From Coturnix japonica (lineage: Eukaryota; Chordata; Aves; Galliformes; Phasianidae), in contig NC_029526.1 in NCBI RefSeq assembly GCF_001577835.2, positions 1,891,510 to 1,955,509 of the forward strand: a DNA stretch of 64,000 bases, written 5' to 3'. Below are positions 52,222 to 64,000 of the stretch, piece after piece. Each line of letters starts with the position of its first letter. Positions within the stretch are counted from its first letter, which is position 1. A program made the position numbers and the translations under genes. The notes below the pieces were generated by a model, which was not told the DNA's origin, made no database searches, and saw only the letters and a program-made list of their open reading frames with translations.

Positions 52222-55200
52222 ATGGAGGCCGTAGAGGAGAAGAAAGAGGAGCAAAAGGAAGAAGGGGAGCAAAAGGAAGAAGGGGAGCAAAAGGAAGAAG
52301 GGGAGCAAAAGGAAGAAGGGGAGCAAAAGGAAGAAGGGGAGCAAAAGGAAGACGGGGAGCAAAAGGAAGAAGAAGGGGAGCAAAAGGAAGAAGAAGGGGA
52401 GCAAAAGGAAGAAGAGCTGAAGGCTTTGGAGGACAGCAGTGAGCTTCACGACCTGGAGAAAAAGCTGTCTGTGGAACAAATCTGCTTTCCAAGTGATGTA
52501 CCGTAAGTTGCACGTTTGTGTCAGTCACTGGGATGAGCAGATACAGTCCTGCAGGGGGGTCCATAGGGAGCTGCATGATTGTAGCTGGTGCTGAGGCTTG
52601 TTTGTGCAAGGCAGGGTGGGGAGTTTCTGTAAGCCTGGTGAGCTGTTCATCTCTGTAAGACAAGATAAATCACTTCATTTTCCATCCATTTAGTGTTGTA
52701 TCAGAACACTGTATAAACATCCCCCAGTCCTCTTGGTCTACATTAGCTTGCCATCACTCCAGAGAAGCCTGGCTATGGCAAAATTATGCCCACTTTAAAT
52801 GATCTCTTCTTGGATTTGAGCCTCATTTTTTTCCAGCAGGGAGCCCCTCCAGTGTCTTGACAGCAGATCATCCTGTCTAAATTGCTCCCCACTTTATTAC
52901 CTGTGTTTCTCTGCCTCCTTCTGCCTCTCAAGGGATTTTGACTGGAGCAGCATTGACACATCCGAGTTACCAGACTCCTACAAGACGAATTCCCCAAGGG
53001 AAAAGAAGATGCTGCGCATCGCTGACCATTACCAACGGCAGTACACTCACCTCTGCCCTGAACGCAAGCCGCTCTTCCTGCACCCAGTCAACGAATGTGG
53101 CGTGGAGGTAAAGGGTGGTGTGGAGATGGGCCCAAGCTGCACAGTTTTTTGTCTAGCTATGGCCCTGTTGCTCCTCTGACTGTGTGGAATTGCTTCTTTA
53201 GGTCAGCTTCCTTCAACATTTATTATATAAAAGTCATACAAGTTGAAATAAAGAAATAAATAGATGCCAGAGGATATAGAAGCCAGAAAGCGCAGTAGCT
53301 ATTTGTCTCACATGAAAACTAAGAGATCTGGCTCACATCTATAATGTGGCTGAGATTAGCTTGAATTTTTAGGCACAAACAAACAGAAGTGCCTACCGGC
53401 ACAAACCCTCTTAACTCCGTGCATTTCCTGTTCTGAATGGTGATGAGGTGTACCATCGGTATGTTGGTGTGCTCCACAGAAGTCCTGAATATAAACTGCT
53501 GCATCCAGGGGTTGTCTGAGGATGGCTTTGGACAGGAAACTGCACTAGAGATCTGTTGGCTAATCAAAGTCCTCTTCTTGCATTACAGAAGTTTGTGAGC
53601 ACAACAGTGAGGCCAACCTTGCTGCCTTACACAGAGCTGTACCACTGGGATGGCTGTGCCAGCTTCGTCTCTGACTATCTCACTATGGAGCCCCTCAAGA
53701 GCCCTCTCACACCGGTAAGAAAGGGGCTGCAGTCCCTACAGAAGAAGCCAAGAAAGAGACAAGCACTGTGAACAGATATCCCTTTCTTTCAAGCCCAGTT
53801 CACTCTATTCCCCAACCACCATCCTGAAGTACCAGCGAGGGAACTGCTTTGACTTCAGCGTGCTGCTGTGCTCCATGCTGATTGGAGCTGGGTATGATGC
53901 CTACTGTGTGAATGGGTATGCCACCCAAAGCATATGCAGCTTGGATGAAACTCTGGAGGTATGCCCACTGCTCAGGAAGCCACAGGAGGTGAGGAGATCT
54001 GCAGTGAGCAGGGAGCAGGCAGGGGGGAGCCTGGGTGTCTGGTTCTGATAAGAAAACTATGACATTGGTGAGAAAGACAAAGCACTCTGGAGGCCAATGA
54101 AGCTGGCATCTCTGGTGCGTCCAACACGCGATAAGAATGAGTGTGATGGCAGGCTGTGGGGCGCCCAGCCACACTGCCTGTTTGCTTTCTAATCATGTTA
54201 CTCATTTAAAGAGGGCAACAGTTTGCCCATGCTTTCTCCCTTTTCTTGATTCCTGCTGGGTTTAACAGCAATTTCTTGCTTTGGTGGAGGCAGAAACCAA
54301 AAGAAGAAGTGAAGAAGTCTAGCAAATATAGAATTAAGCCCCTCCCAGAGGTCTACAGCAAGTTTGAGCTTCAGCAGGAGGCCAAGAAGAAAGCAGAAAC
54401 TGAGAAAAAGGAAAAAGAGATAGGCATGGTGAGTTAGCAAGGTCTACCCCCCTACTCTCAAACTCCATTAGCAAGAATTGAGACATGGGTAATAGCTGAC
54501 CTTAGAAAGGAGCTCACTACCCTCCACGCAGTAGAGTACAGCTCAGATTCTGGCTATGAACACATGGTTTCTGAAAACATAGTGTGTGCTAGCAGAGGAA
54601 TATATGCTGAGCATGTACTCCACTACTGTTCTGAGGAGCATTAGGGGTTTGGAGGCCTTTAGAATTGGGCAGGGAAAAAAAAAAAAAAAAAAGATTGCTG
54701 GTGGATTGGACTACAGTGTCAATAAAGTAGCAGTAATTTCTGTTCTGTCTTCTGGACTACAGGAAGTGGAAGAGCCCAAGCGTGACCGTTTGTGTGGCTT
54801 ACGGGTCCATGCATGGGTTCTGGTTCTGTCTGGCAAGAGAGAGGTTCCCGAAACTTTCTTCATTGATCCCTTCACGGGGAACAGCCATAGCACCACCAAT
54901 GAGCAATTCCTTGGGATTGAGAGTGTCTGGAACCACAAGAACTACTGGGTGAACATGCAGGACTGCCGGAATGGCTGCAAGGTAACGAGCTCTTAAACAC
55001 CCCTGCACCTCAAAGGGACAGTCAGGCTGAGCCCAGAGGAAATCCAAAATCAGTGGTGATCCAGTATTCCCCTGCACTGGCTCTGGGCATGTAATTCTGA
55101 TTACTTAGACTATCAGGCCTGGTACCTGGAGCTAATTCCTGGCATCCCACTCTCTGAGCTAGCACATATGGATCGTACCTATTAACCCTCCACAATGCTG

Positions 55201-58200
55201 GAATATCAGCTTTGAAGGCTGGCTGGACAACCATTCTCCCAGCAATAACTTTTAGGGTAAAATCTGTTGAGTACAGCTTAGGCTAGGTAAGATCTTGATT
55301 TGGATCTTCTCACACATTATCTATTGCCCAGCTGGTAGAAAGGCTGGAAGGAGAGGGGCTGAATCAGAGTCACTTTGGGCTCACCTGGATGACCCTGGGG
55401 CCATGGATGCCAGCTGTGGAAGAGGTACCATGAGGAAAAGGACCAGTAGCCTTCCATGCACGGAGCCAGTCTTTGGGGTCCCACCAGTGAGCCAGGGATC
55501 TGATGAGCTCAACCTCACTGAGATCCAGAGTCTGCAGGTGTGAGGAAGCAGTGTTGAGTGTAGTGTCAGGCCCTTGAAACTGCTTGTTATTTTTGTGGAT
55601 GTCTTCTGTTTGGCCTAGGATCTTGCCTTTGATTTGAGTGACATTGTCCGCTGGGAAGTCATGCTTTCAGATACTGACAAGCCTTTTCAGCGGCTTCTGG
55701 GTGCTGAGAAGGAAAAAGAGCTGTTTGATAGGAACGTGGATGACACGGTGAGTGACCTGAATGGTTAGCACTCAGCCTTCCAGTGCATTGACCTTTGGGA
55801 CAAAGGAATTTCAGAAAAATAAAATTAAAACAAAAATTTTCGGGACATCCTCTCTCTGCTGGTCAGCAGACAGCTCCTACGAGCTGCCAACCAAATGTAG
55901 AAATAAAGTAAGTATAAATGTTATGTTATCTTGCTGGAAGAACAAAATATGATAAAGCAGGCATTACGCCAGCATAGCACTACAGAGAAACACTGATAAC
56001 AATACATTCCCTCCTCATATCTAATCTTCTCAGCTTATGTTCATCACCAGGGATCAAAACTTCTTCCATGGTCTGTATAAAATAAGCTGGTCATTAGTTT
56101 GAATGGCAAAAGTCACATCTATAACCTGTCTAGAATAAGTGTTAGCCACATTTCATTAGGCTCGGAATAACATGTTCTAGCAAGACTGCAGGAATGCAAT
56201 AAAGCTCTCCTTCCCTGTAAACTGCAGCACGCTGCTTGCTCCTGTCCTCAGGCCGCGTATGATTGATATAGCACATAACTGTGCCACTGCGTTGTGCAGG
56301 ATCAAATGCGGTCTCGTGTGAGTTGCTCTCCGATTGCTGCAATGCATTCTCCAGAACCAGAAGGTCTCCTGGCACAGTCAGAGAAATTATCAAAAATGAA
56401 TATTTCTGTTTCAACAGGAGGATGAAGAAGAGGAAGAGGAGGAGGAGGAGGAGATAAAATTTGCCATGCCATCATCATGGGTAGCTCCAATTCAGATATC
56501 TCCCAAAGGTGCTCATTCTTGGCCTTTTGCTTGCCTTCCAGCTAATCTTTTAGTAGATCTTGGACATTTGTTTGTCTCATTCAAGAATTCAACCTTCAGG
56601 ATGTTTGAGGTATAGCAGCAAAGTGCAGTAGATCAAGGCATGCACTTGCTATTGGTTTGAATGCAGTGGCTATACACTGTCCCATTGTGGGTGGGAAGTC
56701 CCCATAGACAAACACACTTTTACTGCTAACTGAATGATTTTGCCTGGGATCGGCTTTCTGGTACCACTATGCATATGGGACTGCCTGCTAATCTTTCTGA
56801 CCTCCCTTGCCTACTGCAGAGTTTGAGACCCGCTGTTCCCAGGGGAGGAAAGTGACCCTGTACAAGAAGGCAAAACTGGAGAAATGGGCACCATACCTTA
56901 ATAGAAATGGGCTGGTGAAACGCCTCACTATCTACGCAGACTCAAACTGTAAGAGAATGGAGTTTATCTCACCTTCTACCCCTGAGCTGGTGACTTTAGA
57001 TTTTGTTGACAAAGAGGAATAAGTCTTTTTATGGTATAAGTCATCAAAGTAGATTAGAATTCATCTATTAGGATTCATCTATAAAGTGCCCCAGTGCACA
57101 GAGTCAATTCTAGTGACTATGTGGGCTGCTTGCACAGATATCAGATGAATCCTACCACTTCCAACTGGGTGACGTAAGGCTGTGAAATTGCATGTCTCCT
57201 GCCAGATACCAATGCAGTAGAAGTGAAAGAGTGGTTCAAAAACCGTGAAGACATGTTGGATAGGAGAGAAGTGAATAAACAAACACAGATGACCACAGAG
57301 TACTTCAGCCCAGGACACCCCCTTGGTCTCAAAGGTATTTGGGTTTATCTGGGCAACCAAGACATCGTGGGAATCTGCTCTAGCAGTTGCAAAAGCCCAA
57401 AGCAACAGGGCTGCAAACATAGATTAATAATATGGTCTCTGAGAGTAGAAAATGGGGTTGGTTGTGCTTCCAGTCCTGGGCAATTCTTTCCCAGCATAAC
57501 AGAAGGTGATGGCTGTATCATATATAGTGATATATACTTTTACCAGAGTAAGGTGGAATTATACAAAGATGGTAACAGATATTCAAAAGGTTATTTATAA
57601 GGAAAAACTCACCAATATGGATGCCTTCACTGGGAAATGCTGAGGCAATCTCCACCAGGAAGCAATCTCCAAGAGATGCTGCCTTAGTGGTGGTCAGCCC
57701 TTAAATGAGGTCTAGAGGAGGTGGAGTCAAGCTTCACCCCTTCCAGGAGCACAGCTAAATTACTCTCACCTGTGCTCCCACAGCTGACCCAACACTTGCC
57801 TCAGCTGATTAATCAGAGGTTCGGGCTGTGATTACCAATTCCCATACAACCAGTAAGGTTAAAAACTGTCTCTTTTGTGTCCTTAGTACACACCTATAAG
57901 TCAATGGACCCACAGACTGAACGTGTGATAGAGTTCTACACTGAGACACGAGTTGATGGCCTCCAGAAACTTGCTGAAAATGACAGCGAGATGAAAGAGT
58001 ACTTCGTGGGGAGAGATGATTTCAAGTACTTCCAGCACACAGAGTTTCGCACTAAGAAAAAGAAAGTAACTTTGGTTGACACCAGAGCTGATGCGAACTC
58101 CCGGCCTATAGTGGTACGGCCAAGACAGGAACAGAAAAATATCTGTCACAGTGATATTTATACATTGCAAAACATGCTGCCTGAGGCCTTAGGTTCATTC

Positions 58201-61200
58201 TGAGTGTACACAACCAAGGCAAAGCTCCAGATGAAGCATCTGAGTCTTGTTCAGCTGTTGTGTCTTTCAATTGCTTGCTTGACAGAGCCACAGTGTGTGC
58301 ATTTGTCTCAAAACACATTGAGAACTAGAATGAAACTAGGAAATTATGACCTGGAAAGTGTGTGTCAGAGGAAAGAAAAATAGCTTAACTGTGATTTGGG
58401 AAGGAAATTTTCACAAGGCTCCCAACTGTTTTGTTCTGGCCTCAAGCTACTGTTCTGCTGTGCTGACAAAGTGTCCTACAATGCTGTTACAAACAGGTTC
58501 CTCTGTCCAGTCAAGTCTGGATTGGAGAACAGTTGAGAGAGAAAACCTGACATCTGCTGGTACGGCTCAGACACTTCATCTGCCACGGCAGAGCCATGCT
58601 ATGGCCTTTGGGTCAGTACCCAAGGTGCTTTTTTTGACTCCTTCCTTTTGTTGGGGAATCTGGGATATTTTGTTGTGCTCAGCTTACCTTGCTCCATCAG
58701 TCTGAGATGCATCTCAAGGTAACTTCGAGCTTGAAGAGCATGCTCAGCTCCACAAATGGGAGTCTGTATTGCTTTAAGCAGCTTTGTAGTTGTTTTTTTT
58801 TTTCTCAGGGTCCAACCGTGGGCCAAGGCTTTAGGAGTAGCTGTAGCAAAAAGGCCCAGTTTTTGTCTTGAGCTTTGATTTAACTCTCTGCAAATGTTGC
58901 CATTTTTCTCTGTGGTCCAACTCACTTCCATCTCTTTCTCTTCATTCAGCAAATCATGGAGCGTTTCCACAGAAACCTACAAAAGCCTGCTGATGAAGAT
59001 GTAGCAGAACGTGTCTTTCTGCTCGAAGAAGATGTGATCCAGCTGATATACCACCTCAAGAATAAATACATCACAGCCTCAAAGAAGGACTTCTTCAAAC
59101 CAGCAGAGAGCTATAGGAAGCAAAGTGAAATCATGACCCCAGATATGTGCGTCACATACCAGGTATGGAGAAAATCTACCTATATCAAGGTGCTTTTCTG
59201 GGTCATGGAGACACAAAGGATAGGTGTAATGTCAGTGGAAGCATGGCATGGCATATTCACGCTCAGCCTCTCCTCCATCTGCTTATCAGGTAGTTTATAT
59301 GGCCACTGAGATCTTGCAAGATGCTGATTCAGCTGCTGCTTGTCTCAATCCTGCAAATTCGTTGCAGGGAAGTTGAAATTCCCTTTTCTGTTCTCTCTTT
59401 AAGAGACTATAGCAGAGAAGCAGAGCAGATTTTAACTCAAATTCTGCCATGGATCACAAAGCCTGGGTCACACTGTTGTTTAAATCACCCCCAGTTCACT
59501 CTGCAAATTCAGGCAAGGTACTGAGGCTTTCTTTATTGCTGATAGGTAGGTAGACAGATAGCCTTAAATAAAAGATATCCCCAAAAAGGAAAGTGCTGTC
59601 ATTAGGCCAAATTCTCTCATTCATGGAGGGGTCACTTCATTAATGTCTCTGATGTGAGTTTGTAGTCAGAAGCTGATGTCTGCCTGTACATTGTGATGCT
59701 GCACAGTTACACATAGGAAATCAGGTTACAAAGATATAAACGCAACGAATATATATTTCTTAATTTATATTTCTGGTGTGGAGATGCAGTTGCTGGAGTG
59801 CTGTTGTTTCATCTCTAACCCTGTATAAACAGTCTCAGCCAAATAACAGGAACATCATCTAAGAGATGCAGGACATGCAATCTGGCTGACATTACTGATG
59901 GACTCAAAGTCTAGGTGAACTGCAGTCAACTATTGACAATGGGTTGGATGTTTTTATGGTGTAAAGCAGTGCCCTTATATTGACTTAGCAGAATGGTGCC
60001 AGTTCATATTTGCAAAGTACTTGGTCCCGTGCACCCAGACAACAATACTGCCTTTCACTAGCTTATCTGCTTCCAGGCGGGGTTCCCTGAGCAGCGCACA
60101 AAGCTGGTCCCCCTGTATAAATTGTTGCAAGAGCTAACAGAGGAAGAGAAGCGGATGAAGCAACAAGTCTGGAGATCTCAAGCAGAGGTAATAGGAAGCT
60201 GTCCTCACTGCTGTCAGGAGTGGAAACTGGTTTCATTTAACAGATTGCTGAAGCCTCATTCAGCTTAGGCTGTGATAAAAACAAAACTGTGGTGTTGTGA
60301 AGCTGGTCTGCATGCTGAATGACCAAGTTTGCAACCCATCCCTTGTTCAGTACAGGTCTTGTATATGGAGAGAGACACACTTTCCCAGTCTTGCTCTGTT
60401 TGTCCTCAGGGATGGAAATGGTTTCAGAGAGAAATAACAGCGTGTGAATTGAGGCATCCAGGAGTAGATCTGTTTGTTTTCTTGCCTGGGAATGAAACAA
60501 AAAAGAAAGGATGTCGTATGTAGTGTAATCTAATTGCAAGACATTTCCAGGAAACCATAACAATAATATCAAAGTTGTGGGGGTTTTTTGGTCGGAACAA
60601 CTGTAGGGAAATAGTCCACAAAATACATTGCTTGTACTGTTACACTGTGACTGCTGTAACAAATTCACATTCTTAGAAGTTTCTGTCGTCACTTCAGGAT
60701 AAATTCAGTCATTCCAGCAAGTGGAGACAGAGCTATTGGATTTGGTTGGGTTTTTAATTGTTTTTCTGTGGAGGAAAAACCCCCTGGGGAGGAACGCATA
60801 ATAACAGCATGCAGGATATTCAGAATAGCTGAGAAAAAGCTTGCAATGTTCTTCAGAATTGTGAAGAGTGTAAACTGTGACCTCCTGAATTACCTCACCA
60901 GATTTCTTAGTCTTGATGTATTTGCAGACAAAACATCCCTGTTGTTTGTGCTGTGTATCCTGTAGAGACAAAGCAAAAAGCCAAAGCCGTCATCACAGTT
61001 TCAAAACTATCAGGTTGACTTAGCAGTATATGAACGTTATTCATAAAGGTCTGGGATATATTTAACCTTGTGTTACAGTTGTGGTACGCAAGCAGCTGCT
61101 CTGTTAGCATGTAGAAGTGCTGTCACTTAGTGGGGAAGCTGAGTTGTCTTTCTTCTGATTGTTTGGAAGGTGCTAAAGATTCTGGAGACCCGTGAGAGTG

Positions 61201-63340
61201 AAGAAGCAGACATTAAATTGTCAGCTTCAATATATGACACAGAGAGGAATGAAAAGAAAAGACAAGAGTACGAAGCCATGGTAGGTGGACTTTACTAATC
61301 CCAGTATTAATTACATGCATGCAAATTAATTAAATCCAGAGTAAGCGTTTTCTGTCTGACAAATTAGCTCTGAAGATCTTTTAGTGTTATTAAGAGTTAT
61401 AAGTGTTATTAAATCCCTAGCAGGTACAAGCTGAAAATATAACATGGCCATGTTATGACCTTCTGGCTCTCTGGAAAACCCCACATGAGAGGAAAAAAAT
61501 GATGTTGTTTTACTGTATTTAGATAACAACTTAATAACTAATCCTTGTTAATTATTTTAATAATAATAGGGATTGGGGGGGGGGAGGGGATAACGGAGTC
61601 CAAGCTGCATCGTTCTAGCCAGGTCTATTTTCACTAGGTCTATGTGCACATCTTTGCATGCTTCATTCCTCTATGAATCAGTTGGGGTTTATTTTGTTCT
61701 CATTATCACTTGCAAAGGCAATTTTGTTTCAGGGTCTCTCTCAGGGAATTACTGCCTTATGTATATTGTGAGCAAACACACAAAAAACTTCAAGAAGAAT
61801 TACTTGCAGCTTTTTCAAATCTCTTGTGTGCTTCTCGTGAATGATTTTTAGACTGAACTTTCCTGATTGGAGAGGTTATAAGAGGTGATCCTAGGTTTTA
61901 CATGCCAGACATCTGGCGTGAAACACAAACAGAGGCAAAGGTCCAAGAATCAGCTATTTGCCAGCCTACAAATTAATAGCACTCAAGATATCCTGTCCAA
62001 ATACAAATGCCTTTTTTGGAGCCCTTCTTGCACATTTTATGGAAGATAAATCTCTGCGGTCAAGGAAATTAGGAAAGATATTAAAAAGGGCGATAAAGAA
62101 TAAATGACAGAATGAAAAACACATTGATATTGTACAACTCGTGAAAAGCTACAGTTTTGGTCAAACTATAGCAAAAGGAAACATCATTTGCACCATAGGG
62201 TCGAAGGAATATAGGCCTTTGCTTTTATTTTTTCCTTATCATAGGGTGGTTGGGAAACAAGCAGATGGGGTCCTGACTCTTTTTGTCTTTCCCCCTCCAG
62301 TTGAATGCAAAGAAGGATGATCTCCCAGGACAAACAGGACAGGATGTGGATTACCTGGCACCTTTTCTTATTCAAATCGGCAATCCAGAGAAACTGACCA
62401 AAAAGCAGGCCCTTCGCCTGAAAGAGGACTGCCTGAGTGATTTTAAGAATCGGCTGGTTGCTAAGGCCAATATCATGCAAGCTCGTTTTGAAAAGGTATT
62501 CCCAGCCTTGCTCCATGGTGTGCATGTAACTGAAGTCGGTTTTGCACTGGCGGGAGGGAGGGTAATACACATCTCATCGTGACAGGAAACAAAACTCCTT
62601 TACCTTTAAGGGAGCCCTAGACACAGCTGTGTCATTTTGTCATGAACATGTGAGATCAAAGAATGGAATAGCTCCAGGGTCAAATTTAGTCCTTGTTTCA
62701 AGCAGAACTGATTTGGTTCTCCAGTGTGTCTTAACTATAGTGAAGCAACGCATTCTGGTCTTGCAGCCTCTCACTGGTCCACGTGTTTAGATTCCCTTGT
62801 TTTCATCTTACCTCGGACTCACTACCTTATGAAAATAAAGCAGCTCTTATTTGTGGTTTCCTCTATCTTGGCTCCCTGAACTCCAAGTTGCACTTCTGCC
62901 TATCTGTGCTCCTCACTCTCCTTTTGATTACCCTGACTTCTTGCCACTCTCTCAACAGGAGGTAGAAGAGCTGCAGAAGAAGAACCAGCAGTTTCAAGAA
63001 AAGCGGAATCAGCTCAGTGAGGAGGAGGAGGCTGAATTCCTTGCTGGTTACTCTGAAACCATGTTTCGTATCCACATTCTAGCACTAAGACTCGACAGGT
63101 ACTGGGAATGATGACTTGAAAAGCACCCAGGGGAACAGGGAGGTGTACCAGTCAGCATTCCTATCACTGAGCAATGCAGCTGTTCTGTAAACCATTCTAC
63201 TCCACGTCCTGCTGCAGCTTTCCTCTGATCATTCCCCTTCTTGTTGTAGGGAAAAGCAGACAGCACCACAGCGGTACCTGGCTCTTGAGGAGAAACTGCG
63301 CAATGACCCTCGCATTGCAGAGCACCTCGGTCACCCCTGA
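52222..63340 (+). CDS. DRC7: DRC7 (CCDC135), dynein regulatory complex subunit 7
   Basis: DRC7 is a nexin-dynein regulatory complex subunit on motile axonemes, needed for sperm flagellum formation in mammals. Seventeen exons: 52222-52502, 52933-53107, 53589-53714, 53794-53988, 54294-54428, 54763-54981, 55619-55747, 56418-56508, 56820-56948, 57206-57334, 57887-58113, 58950-59162, 60077-60187, 61170-61280, 62301-62495, 62959-63098, 63250-63340. They join to 2697 nt, or 898 residues (human 874). Exon 1 encodes an acidic Glu/Gln/Lys repeat. A transglutaminase/papain-like domain spans about residues 170-370, with Cys in GNCFDFSVLLCSML, His in RVHAWVLVLSGKRE and Asp in FFIDPFTGNSHS. Conserved later blocks are KLEKWAPYLNRNGLV, FYTETRVDGL, PADEDVAERVFLLEED and YDTERNEKKRQEY. 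Coiled-coil helices end the protein (DCLSDFKNRLVAKAN, QRYLALEEKL). An in-frame ATG at 52198 could add eight residues. Confidence 0.97.
52246..52418 (+). repeat. 18-bp coding minisatellite in DRC7 exon 1
   Basis: Tandem copies of an 18-base unit (GAGCAAAAGGAAGAAGGG) encode the hexapeptide EQKEEG. There are six near-identical copies, one with Asp in place of Glu, then two 21-base copies carrying an extra Glu codon. All keep frame. The sequence homogeneity suggests recent expansion by slippage or unequal exchange. Confidence 0.95.
57480..57850. repeat. Dispersed repeat copy B (possible old LTR) in DRC7 intron 10
   Basis: This is the second copy of the family seen at 11040-11650. The two share GGTCAGCCCTTAAATG, CTCACCTGTGCTCCCA, a TGATTAATCAG block and a CCATACA end. 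It is a shorter copy with approximate boundaries, lies in intron 10 of DRC7, and ends about 40 bases before exon 11. It may be a solo LTR fossil; the family is unassigned. Confidence 0.5.
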
Positions 63341-63860
63341 TCGCTTCTTTATTCCTTCAGATCAGACACTGGAAATTGGTGCTGAAGCCTTTTAAAAGCA
63401 GCCTTAAAAATGGAGAAGAGGTTTTCCTACTTGCCTGCAAGAAATCTTGCATTCTCATTAGGTTCTGCTATAAGTCTTTGTGCATCTATCTCTAGGATTT
63501 TAATGAACTTGTACCATCTACTGTCTTAAACAATCCACTTTCTTGGCTAATAATCATCCCCTGATACTAAAACACAGAAGCCAGTGTTGCACTGTTCCCA
63601 TTGCAGAAAGCCACCAAGCAGAAGCAGCTCATAATGCTCAATCCAAACATCACAGGTCACTCAATGGACCATGTTACCCTTGCACAGGGTGGCAGCATTC
63701 AGGTGCTGATGGCAGGATGCTGCCTCCCTTTGTGTGCAGCGTCTGACACCACAGCGACTCCCTCGATGGAGCTGCGGGCTGTGGGGCCGCTCCCCCGGGC
63801 CTGACCTGAGCGCCGCCATGACACCCCCCCTCAGCACCCACAGACATGAAGCAACCTAGC
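63341..63860. other. DRC7 3-prime flank
   Basis: The DRC7 3-prime UTR lies here. I found no AATAAA or ATTAAA, so its end is unresolved. I see no other gene in this stretch. Confidence 0.5.
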
Positions 63861-64000
63861 TCCGCGCCTCCTTATTGGCTAGGCTGGAAAGGCTTTTCCA
63901 AGAAGCCGCGCTGCGAATGGTCAGCCGCTCTGTAGTTTGCATGGCAACCTCCCATCCCTCGTCTCCCATTGGTCGAGCGCCTGACAGAACCCTGGCTTTG
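63861..64000 (+). promoter_or_regulatory. Probable promoter of the next gene (KATNB1 expected)
   Basis: Two inverted CCAAT boxes (ATTGG at 63874-63878 and 63968-63972) flank a near-perfect RFX X-box, GTTTGCATGGCAAC, at 63935-63948 (12 of 14 to consensus), all in GC-rich DNA near the window edge. In human the next gene after DRC7 in the same direction is KATNB1, a microtubule-severing subunit used in cilia and sperm, so this is probably its promoter. No coding sequence of that gene is in the window. Confidence 0.6.

Overview
This is a 64 kb window of vertebrate nuclear DNA, almost certainly from a galliform bird and most likely chicken. Three things point to this. All protein genes are split by GT-AG introns. 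The interspersed repeats are CR1 LINE 3-prime ends, the typical avian retroposon. The gene order CIAPIN1, COQ9, POLR2C, DOK4, CCDC102A, ADGRG5, ADGRG1, ADGRG3, DRC7 matches human 16q21, which corresponds to chicken chromosome 11. No prokaryotic feature (operon, CRISPR array, IS element) is present. Every gene model below was built by hand from splice sites and reading-frame continuity, and each complete model closes exactly in frame.

Layout. 1-1740: the 5-prime end of CIAPIN1 (minus strand, leaving the window on the left), sharing a very short bidirectional promoter with COQ9. 1758-7756: COQ9 (plus). 7897-14717: POLR2C (plus), beginning about 150 bases after the COQ9 polyadenylation signal. 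15470-19144: DOK4 (minus), convergent with POLR2C. 21507-25219: CCDC102A (minus), with a CpG island upstream at about 25980-26780. 27913-45899: a head-to-tail array of three adhesion GPCR genes, ADGRG5, ADGRG1 and ADGRG3 (all plus). 46723-49909: a zona-pellucida-domain gene (minus), best matched to the egg-coat gene ZPD, with a signal peptide, one EGF module, a ZP module, a furin-type site and a transmembrane anchor. 52222-63340: DRC7 (plus), a motile-cilium dynein regulator. 63860-64000: CCAAT boxes and an RFX X-box that probably belong to the promoter of the next gene to the right.

Functional themes. The left part is housekeeping: Fe-S assembly, ubiquinone synthesis and an RNA polymerase II subunit, packed closely. 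DOK4 and CCDC102A are a signalling adaptor and a coiled-coil protein. The GPCR trio has the same exon phases through the seven-transmembrane part, as expected of old tandem duplicates, and each keeps a GPS autoproteolysis motif. The right part adds a reproductive egg-coat gene and a sperm or ciliary gene back to back.

I found no clearly undescribed biological system. The observations most worth a second look are a probable GT-TG intron immediately before the GPS exon of ADGRG1, a near-perfect 22-bp hairpin in DOK4 intron 1, a coding minisatellite in DRC7 exon 1, an intact Cys-His-Asp constellation in DRC7, and two furin-type motifs in the ZPD-like protein.
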